A DNA stretch of 64,000 nt. Source: Epichloe hybrida (taxonomy: Eukaryota > Ascomycota > Sordariomycetes > Hypocreales > Clavicipitaceae). This document shows positions 1 to 11,069 of the stretch, piece by piece. Positions within the stretch are counted from its first letter, which is position 1. Each line of letters starts with the position of its first letter. The stretch is taken from contig JAFEKR010000012.1 of NCBI GenBank assembly GCA_019022495.1, positions 1,240,001-1,304,000 of the forward strand. The letters run 5' to 3'. The position numbers and the translations under genes were made by a program. The notes under the pieces were generated by a model, which was given only the letters and a program-made list of their open reading frames with translations, did not search any database and was not told where the DNA came from.

Positions 1-246
1 ATAATGTAGAATTACTATCTAGGAATTCGTAATCTAGAAGAGAAAAGGGAAGCTTATAAGCTTTAAATCTATAAGTAATAAATCTAGGTCTTTAAACAAA
101 GCCTGCGATAAACCGCGATATTAAACGCAATACGGGAAGCTACATTGTTAAACGAAGAGGGGATAATAAGAGTAATGCCTGATATCTGAGGCTACGATGT
201 GAGGCTGTGAATATCCTCAACAAATAACACATGATACATATTCTAG
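1..246. other. AT-rich degenerate edge, probable RIP-mutated transposon remnant
   Basis: The first ~230 bases are rich in TA, TAA and TAG like the right part of the window and unlike the adjacent genes. No gene is visible. It ends just before the truncated transcription-factor gene; a TTCTAG at 241-246 could be the 3' splice site of a lost upstream exon. Confidence 0.45.
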
Positions 247-1080
247 GTAGCGAGAGGAGATGTGAACGGCACAATTTTCGACCATCTCGCGGCATCAAAG
301 TCTCTGTTGACGAGCTTGCTCAGTGGACATGGAACTAATGTCTCGGATGATCTACTAGAGTTTCTAGTCGAGTACTACATGCACATGGTGGCTTCAAGCA
401 TGATATCGAAGGACCCAAGGGGCACTGCGCAGGCCGCTCCTAGCCCTGCCATCCAAGACGCCGGGAAACGTTTATTAGCAAAGAATTACATGGGCCAGCT
501 TTGTGGCTGCTGGCTCGAGATACTGACGTTAATACCACAAGTATTCCAACTAGGTCAGAGCATCTTACAGACAGGTGATCAACCTGGATTGTCCACGTCA
601 CCCGACGACATGATTGCGTTCGGCTTGCTGCAGTCGCAAATACTCGATTTCATCCCTTCCGTAATGGCCAGCCCCAATAGTCGACTTGCGGGCTTGGTGT
701 TCAAACAAGCTGCTCTGCTTTACTTGTGGAGCATATTTGGCACACCGCAACAAAACGCACAAACGTCCATGCATGGACATCTCATGAACAGTGCGGTCAT
801 GGAGGCGGTATCGTTCTTGGACCGACTGCCAGCTTCGGAGCGCGTGAACACGAGCCTCTGCTGGCCCCTGATGGTCATCGGGTGTTGCACAACGGACCCA
901 GACGTCCAGCATACACTGAGGTTGAGGTTGCAGGCCATGATTGAGATGATAGGCCTCGGTAACATGCACCAGACACTGACACTCTTGCAGCATGTTTGGG
1001 AGCAACCACCCGAGAACGTTAGTCCCTGGACACTTCGAAGCGTCATGCAGCAATGCGAGATCTGGATATCGTTTGCTTGA
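247..1080 (+). pseudogene. C-terminal part of a fungal transcription-factor domain protein (Fungal_trans_2-like), 5' part missing
   Basis: An open frame runs from just after TAG (244-246) to a TGA at 1078-1080, about 277 codons. There is no ATG at the front: the first codons are GTA GCG AGA and a GTG at 262, which fungi do not use as a start. The product is helical and hydrophobic, and its end (repeated Leu-rich helices, a Gly-Leu-Gly turn, a Val-Trp-Glu near residue 250 and a final Trp) resembles the end of the Zn2Cys6-associated regulatory domain PF11951. No Zn2Cys6 cluster is present. Upstream sequence turns abruptly AT-rich, so the N-terminal half was either lost or lies in an exon degraded beyond recognition. 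A 47-base intron (199-245) preceding it is possible. The family call is inference; the missing start is seen directly. Confidence 0.6.
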
Positions 1081-1599
1081 GTGAAGGCTGAATCATCATC
1101 AACCCATCCTGCGACAACCGGCCACGAACAACGGCATCGGTGCGGTTGGCAAGTGACTTTCCTTGCACAAACGAGCACGCCGTTGTGCGAACGACCCGCT
1201 CGAGCTATGCCATCCTCGAGGATTTTGTCATGAAAATATACACGCAGCCCATTGCTGCGCGCAAGTCGCTCAACGGACACTGAGCCATGTGCGACATGCT
1301 GACTTTTACGTACAAGTGGACAGCGGGATAATGCATCGAATGACTGCAGCCCTCGATATTTTCGCGTCAACTTCGATTGATGCCAGACCATTGCCCCTCC
1401 TCATTTCCCGACATTGTCACAGATTTTCACAGATTTTCAAGAATCCAAGATGCTGCGCAAAAAGGAGGCTTTTACCGTGGTCACGCCGATGCCCAGCTTC
1501 ATCCCGCGCCAGCTCGCTCTCGATATCCTTCACTCGCATAGCGAAGTCATGACGCTCAATCCAACTCGTCCCCGACCATAAGGCAAAGCATGCTATATT
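1081..1599. other. Intergenic, no gene seen
   Basis: Tail-to-tail spacer between the truncated regulator gene (plus) and the Cys-rich gene (minus). Frames that are open here look random in composition and have no splice or start support. Confidence 0.5.
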
Positions 1600-2212
1600 T
1601 CATTTCATCAATCGGCTCTCACCCAATTTGCGGCTTCCTTTTGCTCCTCTGAACGGATAATAAGTCGGTTGAGCCTCTCGTATCGGGCCAATCCTCCCTA
1701 GAAAGTTGGCAGGCGTGTTGCACGGGCAAGGCTTCGTCGAGCCGTCCAGTTCCTCCATCAAACACATGCAGTGGATCATGTTTCTCGCAGCGCCATGCTG
1801 CCTCACGGCTTCGCTGCCGTCACCGTGAGCGCCGCACGCACAGGGCTCCATCTCGCTGCTTTGCACGTCGTCCACGGGACAGAGGCAATGGACTTGAGGC
1901 TTCACGCCTGCCTCATCGCATGGCAGCCGGCCTGAAGCGCATTGACTTGAGACGACACCACTGATACTCTGAATGTCTACTTGTCGAACTTTGTGGGGGG
2001 GTTCGCAATCGCAGGGCCCTTTTGACGTTAGGCAATCGCAGTGCCTTACTTGGATGTATTTCTACACGGTATTAATTATGTGCAGCTGACAATGAATGCA
2101 GTGGTGTCCTCCGGGGGGGTTGTGGTCCGCCCACCTTGGCATCATGTTGGACTGTTGCAGCCGTCACAGCCACAGCCAGAATAGCCAGGGAGAAGGAAGT
2201 GAAATATCTCAT
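1600..2212 (-). CDS. Small secreted cysteine-rich repeat protein (candidate effector), two exons
   Basis: Exon 1 is 2212-2135 and encodes 26 residues: Met-Arg-Tyr, a hydrophobic core (FSLAILAVAV) and a TA-A cleavage-like site, a clear signal peptide. A 73-base intron (2134-2062, AAG|GTGGGC ... GTGTAG) is phase 0. Exon 2 is 2061-1600, ending in a stop; total 179 aa. The mature part has 14 Cys in a repeated pattern: HCDC-x5-PCDC, QCASGRLPCD (degenerate), HCLC-x11-PCAC and HCMC-x10-PCPC, i.e. C-x-C followed by P-C-x-C. I do not recognise the family. Paired C-x-C motifs could bind metal or form disulfides. The only weak point is the GTGGGC donor; it is the one donor that joins the signal peptide to the repeat frame. 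Size, secretion and Cys content are those of fungal small secreted proteins; an effector role is inference. Confidence 0.62.
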
Positions 2213-2776
2213 CGTGGCACAGGCGCAATGCTGTCTTGCGAGATGGTGCTGACGGGTTCGGGTTCAGGGAATGGGGGAATTAGCTGTCTATATGTACCGC
2301 AACGTCACGGGCTGTGTATACGAGCGAGGTCTAAGACACAGATTTGCCAGGTTTCTGAAGAAAGCATGGTGGCAATGGCCTGCTTTACTTGATTGGTTGC
2401 CAGCATTCTTAGGAATGGATCCGTCGTCAGTGTGCTTAAGCTGGGAATGAATATACGTTGGTTCCTAAAATACATGCTCGTTCAAAGCAAACCATGCCAG
2501 CGAGGGCGGCCCAGTTAGCTGACATCTTGCGGAGATGTGAGGGGGGATTTCATGAATGCAGTCGCTACGTACCTTTATTAAGAACGAGTTTAATAATCAT
2601 AGCTGGACCGAGTATCTCGCTTGCATTTGCATTTTCTGGAACCACGGCATCGGTGGACGGTAGACGCCATGCAAGGGACGGGCACCGATTAGCCATGAAA
2701 TGAAAAGCCCATTACCTTATATGGTAAATTAATTGTCTGGCTGTCAACAAGCAACAAGCTGTTGTACCCCACATCA
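2213..2776. other. Intergenic: shared upstream region of the Cys-rich gene and the tRNA
   Basis: Contains the promoter of the minus-strand Cys-rich gene. A GTG-initiated open frame at 2458-2703 has no family resemblance and is taken as chance. Nothing else is seen. Confidence 0.4.
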
Positions 2777-2856
2777 GGCTCGTTCGTCTAGGGGTCAGGA
2801 CGCTGGATTTTGATCAAGAAATTCCAGAAGCACCAGTTCGAATCTGGTACGAGCCT
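2777..2856 (+). tRNA. tRNA-Gln(TTG) with an 8-base intron
   Basis: A perfect 7-bp acceptor stem (GGCTCGT with ACGAGCC at 2849-2855), D arm starting GTCTAGGGG, anticodon stem CTGGA/TCCAG, loop TTTTGAT with anticodon TTG, and T arm ACCAG-TTCGAAT-CTGGT. The anticodon loop is followed by about 8 extra bases before TCCAG, in the canonical 37/38 position for a nuclear tRNA intron. Without the intron the tRNA is 71 bases plus the discriminator. It decodes CAA. Confidence 0.9.
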
Positions 2857-2867
2857 CGTTTCATCCC

Positions 2868-2876
2868 TTTTTTTTT
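2868..2876 (+). terminator. RNA polymerase III terminator of tRNA-Gln
   Basis: A run of nine T on the sense strand 12 bases after the tRNA 3' end. Confidence 0.8.
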
Positions 2877-3694
2877 CCCACCAGCAACGTTTTGTCGTTG
2901 TGTGTCTTGAAGGCGTGCTTCTCTAGGGAGCGGGATGTCTGATTTGGCCGAGCCTCCGGGTTGCAGAAACAGATGGCAACTTATTTGCTGCTTTATTATT
3001 ACAACCAAGACCAGAAATGAATGTACTGGAATGGCACTTGCCAGCCAGCTAACTCGGGCGCGCGCCAGGACTAAGACTAGGGGGGCAGGTAGGCACGGGG
3101 GACTCCCTTCAGCGAGTCTCCTCCCTCGCTTGGCGCCATCCTTGCCGCTTTGGAGGGGTGGAAGAACGGTCAGCAGACCGGCATTACAGTGGGTGTTGGT
3201 GGGTGTTGGTGGCCTAAGGTGGGTGAAGCGGCGTCACCAGGTCTTTCACATGCGTGTGACTGCATCCGACTTGCATCCTCCATCACGCGCCTGCTTACCC
3301 GGCCCTTCTTCCAACACTCGACTACGCTCGACCTATTGAATTCTCCTAACCTGAGCGCATATTACCTACCTATTGCCTTCTATGCCGCTTCCTGTCGTCC
3401 AAAGTCTACCACTACCGCGGTCACTATCAGTCACTACCAGTCGGTTCTAGATTCTAATTACACTCGCCCGTGAACACGGCTCTCTCCGCAGTATCCCCCT
3501 GGTGCCCACGTTTCGCAATAAGTTAGGAGACACATTACGGCTGGACTGTTTATGAGGCATCTCCTTCGATAGACGAGAGTTCTGACAAGAAGGGGAAGGG
3601 ACACGGTACACAGGACATGTCATGGACTGAAACTCTTTGCTTCCGATAATCCAAGTGTCATCCCCTCCGCCATTTTCTTGTCAACAGAATCGAC
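2877..3694. other. Intergenic and 5' region of the lipase gene
   Basis: Pyrimidine-rich stretches typical of fungal 5' untranslated DNA lie between 3290 and 3480. The open frames here do not resemble proteins. Confidence 0.4.
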
Positions 3695-6237
3695 ATGTCA
3701 GATCTTGTCATTCAACCGCACAAGGTTGCAGGGCTTCACGGGACAGGCTCCAGAGAGGCATCCTCTGCTCAAGGAAAAGTCGATGCTCCTTCGTCTCAAC
3801 CATCCAGCGGTCGAACAATTCGGAAGGCTGTCTCGAGGACACTCAGAGATGCGAACAATGCCATTTTATCATGGAAGGACGGGCTCACTCCCCAAGAGCG
3901 CGAATCCAATCGTGTACAGCAGCAGAGGAGAGATGGGCTATTGGATCAGATGAAAAACGTGGGTCAAGTTTTGATAGGAGCAACTGGGGGCATTGTCTGC
4001 CGAAATTCTGTGCTAATACGTATATACATGTTAAAAAGGCCCAAACATATCAACAATGGACCGCCGCTGCATCAGAACTTGACGCACTCGATGGCAACGA
4101 CAGATGGAAGAATGATACGGCGGACGGCGAGTATGACTTTTTGTTCATTCAGGAGCGCTTGCGTGCTCTCGACGAAGCACGCGCAAGCGGGGACGTTCGG
4201 GCTACGATGCATCTTGTTCGAACAGAATTGAGTCGAGACCTGGGCGGTATGGACAACGTCGACCTGTACCGTCATTCCTATGTTGGCACCAAGAAGCTCA
4301 TTGAGCGCTACGTCGATTCAGCAATTCAATCCATTGACGCCCTCGTCTCCCAAAGCGCAGTCAAACACCACAACGTCGAGGTGAAGGACCTTTTGGAAGC
4401 AATGTTGTACTCGCGACAAAGCTTCGGTCGCAGCGCCTTGTTGCTTTCGGGGGGCGGTACATTTGGCATGACACATATTGGCGTGTTGAAGGCCTTGTTC
4501 GAGCAACAGCTTCTTCCTCGTATCATATCAGGTTCCAGCGCAGGAAGCATTGTCTGCGCCGTCATGTGCACCAAGACGGACGAAGAGATCCCCGGACTCA
4601 TCGAAGAATTCCCGTACGGGGACCTTTCCGTCTTTGAAGAAGAAGACAGCAACGTGGGTGTCTTGGGACACGTTAGGCGTCTACTGACGGAGGGCAGCTG
4701 GTCCAATATTGACAACCTCACGAGAGTCATGCGAGGGTTGATGGGCGACATGACGTTTCAAGAGGCATACAATCGAACTCGTCGCATCCTCAACATCTGT
4801 GTATCTACAGCATCGATTTACGAACTTCCCCGGCTTCTCAACTACGTCACTGCTCCAAACATCATGATATGGTCGGCAGTTGGTGCCTCCTGCTCTCTTC
4901 CCTTGGTATACACGTCTTCCCCTCTACTAGTCAAAGACCCTGCTACAGGCGAGCATCACCCTTGGACTCCCACTCCCCAACACTTCATTGACGGCTCCGT
5001 GGACAACGACCTGCCCATGACCCGCCTGGCCGAAATGTTCAATGTCAACCATTTCATAGTTTGCCAGGTGAACCCGCACGTCGTTCCCTTCTTATCAAAG
5101 GACGACGTCCTTGCGCAGGACAGCCGACCCCAAAAGACGGCCCCCTCCCATCCTGACGATTTCGATTGGGCATGCACGCTTAGCACTTTGGCCAGAGACG
5201 AGGCTCTGCATCGGTTGCAGTTCATGGCTGAGCTTGGCATCTTCCCCAATCTCATGACAAAGTGTCGAACCATTTTGAGTCAAAAGTATTCAGGCGACAT
5301 CACCATCTTGCCGGAAATCGCCATGAACGACTTGCCCAAACTACTCAGCAATCCCACCGTGGATTTCATGTTGCGCTCTTGTATTGCCGGCGAGCGGGCG
5401 ACGTGGCCGCGGCTCAGCCGGATACGAGACCGCTGCGCAATCGAGCTTGCCCTGGATCGCGCAGTCCACAGCCTACGTGCTCGCGTAGTCTTCTCTGAAA
5501 GCCAACGAAATCTGCGAGCTCTAGGCAGAGGCATTCGGAACCTGAACCTCGGCAGCACGGTGCCGCCTACAATCACATCACAACAACAGTCGCCTGCTGT
5601 CGTCGCAGGGCAATCGATGGCTGCTGGCACCGGCCGAGCACGTAGGAGGCGCCGCTCTGGAGGCAGCGTTCAAGCCCTGTATGATGGAGGTACACTCCTA
5701 GACACGGACATGACCGATGAGGATACCGTTGCTGAGGAAGTCAATGAGCTGCTGTCTCGCGGCCGACTCGGCATCTACTCTCCCACATCTCATCGCAAGC
5801 CACGCCTGAAGAGATCTAGCAAAAGTGTCATCAATGTGCCTCAGCACAAAGCGGCTGCCACCGTTGCAGCCACACGCGACTTCAACGCAATTCCAGAGTT
5901 CAACTTTTCGCGTCCACTCTCGAAGGCTGACAGCAGGTCTAGCCTCGTGCGACCTAACTCGGGCAGGCGTGATGAGACCAGATCATCAAGTCTGCGAATG
6001 TGGTCTGAGCAAATGGCAGGACTAGCTCGAGGCGAGGCAGCATCTCCCACAGACGAGTTGGATACGAGTGAATTGGGCCATTTGAGTGACGCAGATGCAG
6101 ATGCAGATGCAGATGCAGAGCAAGCAACGGAGGAAAGCGATCCTGATCCCTATGACTCATCATCTCGAAACGCGCCACAGGAAAAAGAGCGACAAAGGGA
6201 GTTCAAGCGAGGAGGGTCAATATATAGCAAGAATTAG
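3695..6237 (+). CDS. Patatin-like phospholipase / triacylglycerol lipase (DUF3336 + patatin), Tgl3/4/5 type
   Basis: Two exons, 3695-3958 and 4039-6237, joined across an 80-base phase-0 intron (GTGGGT ... AAAAAG, with a TGCTAAT branch-like site at 4010-4016). The product is 820 aa. The ATG at 3695 is chosen because its frame gives the expected N-terminal helices ending QMKN, which join to AQTYQQWTAAASELD, the start of the DUF3336 domain (about residues 89-215). The patatin domain follows: glycine-rich oxyanion loop GGGTFGMTHIG near 225, nucleophile elbow G-S-S-A-G with Ser255, and the dyad Asp406 in D-G-S. The last ~250 residues are low-complexity, with an Asp-Ala run. Such enzymes hydrolyse triacylglycerol or lysophospholipid on lipid droplets or membranes; the family, not the substrate, is what the sequence supports. 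The long upstream open frame from 3637 is intron/UTR read-through. Confidence 0.92.
6088..6120 (+). repeat. GCAGAT hexanucleotide repeat in the lipase coding sequence
   Basis: Five tandem GCAGAT-type units encode an alternating Asp-Ala run near the acidic C-terminus. The unit is a multiple of three, so length changes keep the frame. Confidence 0.9.
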
Positions 6238-6968
6238 ATCCTGAACCAACTGGCGCACCACAGCTCCGCCACCATCTTTCGACATGTAGAAGGAGGAAGG
6301 TAGAGAGACGGGGACAAGGCATAAACAGTTGATACATTTTACCCAGCTCTGTCGGCTGAGTGATGGGTGGTGTACATTGTCTTTTTTTTTTCGTCGATAG
6401 CGCATAGCATACATGGCGTCTTTAATAACATGTTCTTGGACGCAGAATACGTTGACGGTTGTTTCAGTACCTTGCCGATTGTACTCGTAGCATACGATTG
6501 GTTCTTGTCGCAGGTGTGTATTTTGAACTATAGTTGTCGCATTTACACAAGGAACCGTCAAATTTGAATAGAAGAAGAAAAGTCGGGTGTTGTTGAACGG
6601 TTTGTCGTTGACACGTCCTTCATACACGAGAGATACTAATCACCCAGCCGGGAAAACATTGACGGACCTTTACAACAAACGTAGCAAGACTGCGAAGCGC
6701 CGAAGGGAGCCATTGAGGCTGGCGATAAACTATAGAACAGACCATGTGGGCAGGTACATGCCATGCGCAGGGCCAGGAGGCAAATAACCATTTATCAATC
6801 CATCAAATTGAAAGTATCTGTTGATTTTTATAGTTTTTTTCCGCTCATTGGTTGTGGCCAATGCATCTAATTCATGTGAGGGGGAAAGTATAAGATCTGC
6901 GCCATGGAGGTTGCTTGTAGGTTATATCTAATGGGTTAGGAGGGAAGGTTAAGCATCGGAAATACATC
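6238..6968. other. Intergenic, 3' region of the lipase gene and tRNA upstream region
   Basis: T-rich downstream sequence and several short homopolymers; no supported gene. Confidence 0.4.
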
Positions 6969-7057
6969 GGCCGCGTGGCCTAATGGCTAAGGCGCTAGAT
7001 TTCGGTCCTCTAATCCGAATTCTCTAGAGATTCCAGGTTCGACTCCTGGCGTGGTCG
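6969..7057 (+). tRNA. tRNA-Arg(TCG) with a 16-base intron
   Basis: Acceptor stem GGCCGCG pairs with CGTGGTC (7050-7056) using two G-T pairs. D arm GCCTAATGGCTAAGGC; anticodon stem CTAGA/TCTAG; loop begins TTTCGG, giving anticodon TCG; T arm CCAGG-TTCGACT-CCTGG. Twenty-three bases separate the two anticodon-stem halves, so 16 are intron, in the usual position after base 37. It decodes CGA. Confidence 0.87.
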
Positions 7058-8106
7058 ACTCTTATGGCGTGTTCATCTAATGGGGTATTTTTTGCTCGTT
7101 CTTTTTCTGTCTTTGAGTTGTTGACGTTTGACACGTTTTGAGTGGTTTTCTTTTGTTAGGGTAAAGTTGGAAATGCCTATTCTAGCTAGCTAGGACCCTC
7201 GAGATGGGCATACGGCGAATGAAATACCCTGTACACTGTCAGGTCTCATGCTCCCCGACGCCTCACGGCAAGAGACGGCACTCGCGGGAGGTCGGAGTGG
7301 GAAAATTGCGTGCTTGTCTGGGTGCCCCCGACAGGCCGGGACCAAGCCTCACTAACTTAATCAAGTTATTATTACGAATTACGGCAGCTCTCATTGCGTC
7401 AGCGAGGCTCGGATGGCAAAATAGCGAGGTGGGCCAATGAGGCTTTTGGGGGAGGAGCACGCCATCGCTTTTGGGTTGAAGGCTGGCTGGCTTTCAGGGT
7501 CCTCTTTTGCGTTTGGGCCAGGTTGAGGTGGATGTGGACGGATTATTCTTGGGGATACGTGGATTGACTCTGGTCTCGAAATTGAGCTTGCGATCATGGC
7601 GAATTGATGAGCAGGCGTGGGAAAAATTTCGCTCTTGTAAGATTCGACCAGGAACAGGAGCGGCAGTCAAAGGCATGGAGGGGGAGGGAGGGGCAAGAGC
7701 TTCAAGAGGGGCAGATGGAGGGGTGGTGGCATGTGATGTGGTACCAGGTGGCACTAACTCAATTGGTGGGGGGGGGGACAAAAAAAAGATGGAGGGGAGG
7801 GGCAGCGAGACCGGGGCCACCAAATCCACGCATCCAGAGACCATCATCACATCAACAAGCAACTGGTTGAGTTAATATTTCTCCTCACCTCTGGCTTCTG
7901 GCGCCACACCAAGGCGTGAAACCCCCGGGCCTGGTTGGGGCCCAAAGGTTAGCTTATATAAGGGTTCTTGCCACGCTCAGCGAGGCCTTCCTCTTCCCCC
8001 CCTTCACTCTCCCTCCCCCTTTTCCCCTGAAGCATCATACATACATATACTCCGTACAATATAACCAAACAACCACCGAAAAGCCAGGAATCCCCGCATT
8101 CAAAAC
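7058..8106. other. Intergenic and promoter region of the peroxiredoxin gene
   Basis: No gene seen. The last 200 bases carry a TATA box and pyrimidine-rich leader. Open frames at 7494-7875 on both strands are low-complexity. Confidence 0.45.
7955..7962 (+). promoter_or_regulatory. TATA box of the peroxiredoxin gene
   Basis: TATATAAG about 145 bases before the ATG, followed by a CT-rich tract at 7988-8025, the usual layout of a strongly expressed fungal promoter. Confidence 0.6.
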
Positions 8107-8885
8107 ATGGCAGGCCCTCTCCGTCTCGGCTCCAAGGCCCCCGACTTCACTGCCGACAGCAACATCGGCAAGATCGAATTCCACAAGTACATCGAGGGCA
8201 GCTGGGCCATCCTCTTCTCCCACCCTCAGGATTTCACCCCCGTCTGCACCACCGAGCTGGGTGCCTTTGCCAAGCTCGAGCCCGAGTTCACCAAGCGAGG
8301 TGTCAAGCTTCTCGGCTTGTCGGCCGACACCACCGACAGCCACGCCGGCTGGATCAAGGACATTGCCGAGGTCACTGGCGGCAACGTCCAGTTCCCCATC
8401 ATTGCTGACCCAGACCGTGTCGTGGCCAACCAGTACGACATGTGAGTTTGTTTCGCCCTCGCCCTCGCCCTCGCCCTCGCCTTTTTGCCCACGGCAACTT
8501 CTGGAATCGCCAAGATTCCGACACATATGACATGACATGACACTGACCCCCCCCTCACAGGATCGACTACCAGGACCCCTCCAACATCGACAGAAACGCC
8601 CTGCCTCTTACCATCCGATCCGTCTTCTTCATCGACCCCAAGAAGACGATCCGCACCATCCTCTCCTACCCCGCCTCCACCGGCCGCAACGCCGCCGAGG
8701 TCCTCCGCATCGTCGACTCCCTCCAGGCCGGCGACAAGCACAAGATTGCCACTCCCATTGACTGGGTCCCCGGCCAGGACGTCATCGTCGCCAACAGCGT
8801 CAAGGAGGCCGAGGCCAAGGAGCTGTTCCCCAACCACAAAGTCATCAAGCCCTACCTCCGATACACTGCTCTTCCCCAGATCTAA
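8107..8885 (+). CDS. 1-Cys peroxiredoxin (Prx6 class)
   Basis: Exons 8107-8441 and 8561-8885; the 119-base phase-2 intron runs GTGAGT to CTCACAG, and completes an ATG codon across the join. Product 219 aa, close to the Prx6 family length. The peroxidatic motif P-V-C-T-T-E places the catalytic Cys at residue 47, as in animal PRDX6, and it is the only Cys in the protein, so this is a 1-Cys enzyme that needs an external thiol for recycling. The C-terminal half has the family's LSYPASTGRN stretch. No targeting peptide precedes the domain, so a cytosolic location is likely. It removes hydrogen peroxide and organic peroxides. The intron contains a GCCCTC microsatellite (8453-8480). Confidence 0.95.
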
Positions 8886-9533
8886 ACCGTCTGCTGAATT
8901 GGATTCCGTTGCAGAATCAGGGAAGGCGACCAAGACGTGGGAATGGACTGAGCCAAAGCTGCATCGTGAAGTCGTGACGTGACATTGACGTGAAAATAAG
9001 CGAGCGACTGGCCGGAAAAAAAAAAAAATACCCCGGTGAACAACAACCCCAGCGCTTCTGCTACCCGTCGCCTTTGCAGCAGGCAACCCAGGGGGAAAAC
9101 CAAAATTGATACGAGGCGACCTGGGCCTGGGTGACTATGGGAGCCGCATGGTCGCGCACGACCGGGACACGATTAATGAAGGGGTGTTCAAATTTCAAGA
9201 GTAGTGTTCTCAGATCAGACTAGCCTTTTGAATACCACCATGATTTTTGAATCACTGCCTCTCATCTTGCTGTTTTGCGTGTCCTCGCCCACCGAATAAT
9301 GACGATTCGTCCCCATTGACTGTTTTGCATGGTACTACAATCGAACGCTACTTTATTTCGAACGCCATCATCATCAATGCAACGATTCGCTAGCTAGCTG
9401 TGACTCGAAGCTTCGTGGACAAAGTCTAATAAATTAGAGAATTGAAAATTTTTCCATCCTGTTGCGATCCGATCCATTCCCGATATATGCGCCGCCACTC
9501 GCGCAACCTCTCCAGCCAAACCGCCTACGATGC
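8886..9533. other. Intergenic between converging genes
   Basis: Holds the 3' regions of peroxiredoxin (plus) and oxalate decarboxylase (minus), including an A-run of 13 at 9016-9028. No gene seen. Confidence 0.4.
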
Positions 9534-11069
9534 TCAATATGCCTTCCCACCATGCGCAAGAGCCAGCAGGTCAGGATTGCCCTTCTTGATAAGCGTCTTC
9601 TCCGTGGGTAGGTTGTCCAGCAAAGAATCCGGAAGCTTCAAGTGGTCCTTGATGGTCTGTCTCGGAGTGAGGGCAAGCCACTGCGCGACCGAGATGTCGG
9701 TAAACTTGGGCGCCTGCAGCACCTCGAGGAAGATCAGGTCCTCGGTCCCCGTGTTCTCAACGTAGTGCGCGTCGTCTCGCGGAATGTACCCGACGTCCCC
9801 GGCGGTAAAGTCGAATGTCCGGCCGGCGCTGGGCGCAGCATAGACGGTGGCTCGGCCCGAGCCCTGCAGGAAGTAATCCCATTCATCAGAGGAAGTGTGC
9901 CAGTGCATCTCGCGCATCGCGCCGGGCTGGATCGTCACCAGGGCCGCGGAGAAGCCAGATGCGATTGGGAACGTGGTTGGGTCCAGAACCTTGACCGAGC
10001 CGCCTGGGACCTCGTGAGGCTTCTGCCGCGACCAGTGATAGGTGTACGAGCTGTTTCCTCCGAGGAAGCCCCCCGGGGCAGCAGTGGTGGCGTTTTGCTT
10101 CTCAATGTCCCTGGGCTGGGGCGTGCCGTCGAAGATGTAGAGCTCCTTGTCGGGCACGTTTTTGAAGGCGTCGACGTCGGCCTGGAAGTTCTTGGAGAGA
10201 ACCTCGCGCGGAGTCCGGGCAAACATCTCGGTGATGAGAAACGTGCCGTTCTCGTCAAAGTCCCCCGAGTCGAAGACCAGGAGGAACTCGACCCCCTTGT
10301 CGAACGCTTGGATGGAATGAGGCATGCCGGATGGGAAGAACCAGACGTCGCCCTCGCAGAGGTCATCGGTGAAGGACTGCGACTCGTCGTTGATGGCCGC
10401 GACGCGCACACATCCTTTCAAAACCAGCGCCCACTCGCTGGCCGTGTGCCAGTGGAGTTCGCGATAGGCATTCGGCGCCAGCTTCATGTCGACGCCGGCC
10501 ATCTGCTTCGCCGCCGGCAGGGTGGCCGTGTTTTGCTGGCGAGCCCAGCCCGACCTGCCCTTGTACCCGGGCCTGTTGTGTGAAAGACCGAGGGGCCACT
10601 TCGCGTTCGGCACCGAGCCGGAATCCGTGCCCGGGGGAGCGTACAGATCCGAGTTCAGCTTCTCATACTCGTACGTCCTCGGTCCGCCGTCCGTGCCGCC
10701 GTACTCTCCTCGGATCGGCTCGGGCTTCTCGACGCCGTTGAAGTCGAGGAACAGTCCCAGCTTGGCCTCGGCGTCTTGACCATCTACCTCCTGGGGGTTT
10801 CTGACCAGAGCATCCGAGGATTCGACGTCGGGCGGTGGAGCATTGCCTCCGAGGAGCTTGCCATCTCCATACAAGCTCCCGCTGGACGACGTGGCCGTTG
10901 GGATCGGGGCCCTGACGCCGGCAACGGGGCCAGTGTTCTCATCATATTTCATTCTAGCCGAGATATTAGATTCGGGGTGTACCCGTACCCGGGGAAGAAG
11001 TCCTGAAACTCACTGTGGTGCTGCCGCCGCCAACGCAGCCAACAGGAACCCAGTCGCCGGGAGCATCAT
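9534..11069 (-). CDS. Secreted oxalate decarboxylase (bicupin)
   Basis: Exon 1 (11069-11014) encodes a signal peptide (MMLPATGFLLAALAAAAP); a 60-base intron (11013-10954, GTGAGT ... GGCTAG) splits a Gln codon; exon 2 is 10953-9534. Product 491 aa. Two cupin domains each carry the Mn-binding set: domain 1 R183, H186, H188, E192, H231 (in RELHWHTASEW and GMPHSI); domain 2 R366, H369, H371, E376, H415 (in REMHWHTSSDEW and DDAHYV). The flexible lid equivalent to SENST of bacterial OxdC reads DENGT at 252-256, retaining the Glu that distinguishes decarboxylase from oxidase activity. It converts oxalate to formate and CO2 outside the cell. Residues 20-100 form a divergent N-terminal extension. The decarboxylase assignment rests on family knowledge plus the retained Glu. 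Confidence 0.92.

Noticed and set aside
2458..2703. 81-codon plus-strand frame
   Set aside because: Begins with GTG, has no recognisable features, lies between a gene promoter and a tRNA.
7494..7875. Two 122-codon frames on opposite strands upstream of the peroxiredoxin gene
   Set aside because: Mutual shadows in a purine-rich promoter stretch.
8035..9086. Long minus-strand frames across the peroxiredoxin gene
   Set aside because: Antisense shadows of a GC-rich coding sequence.
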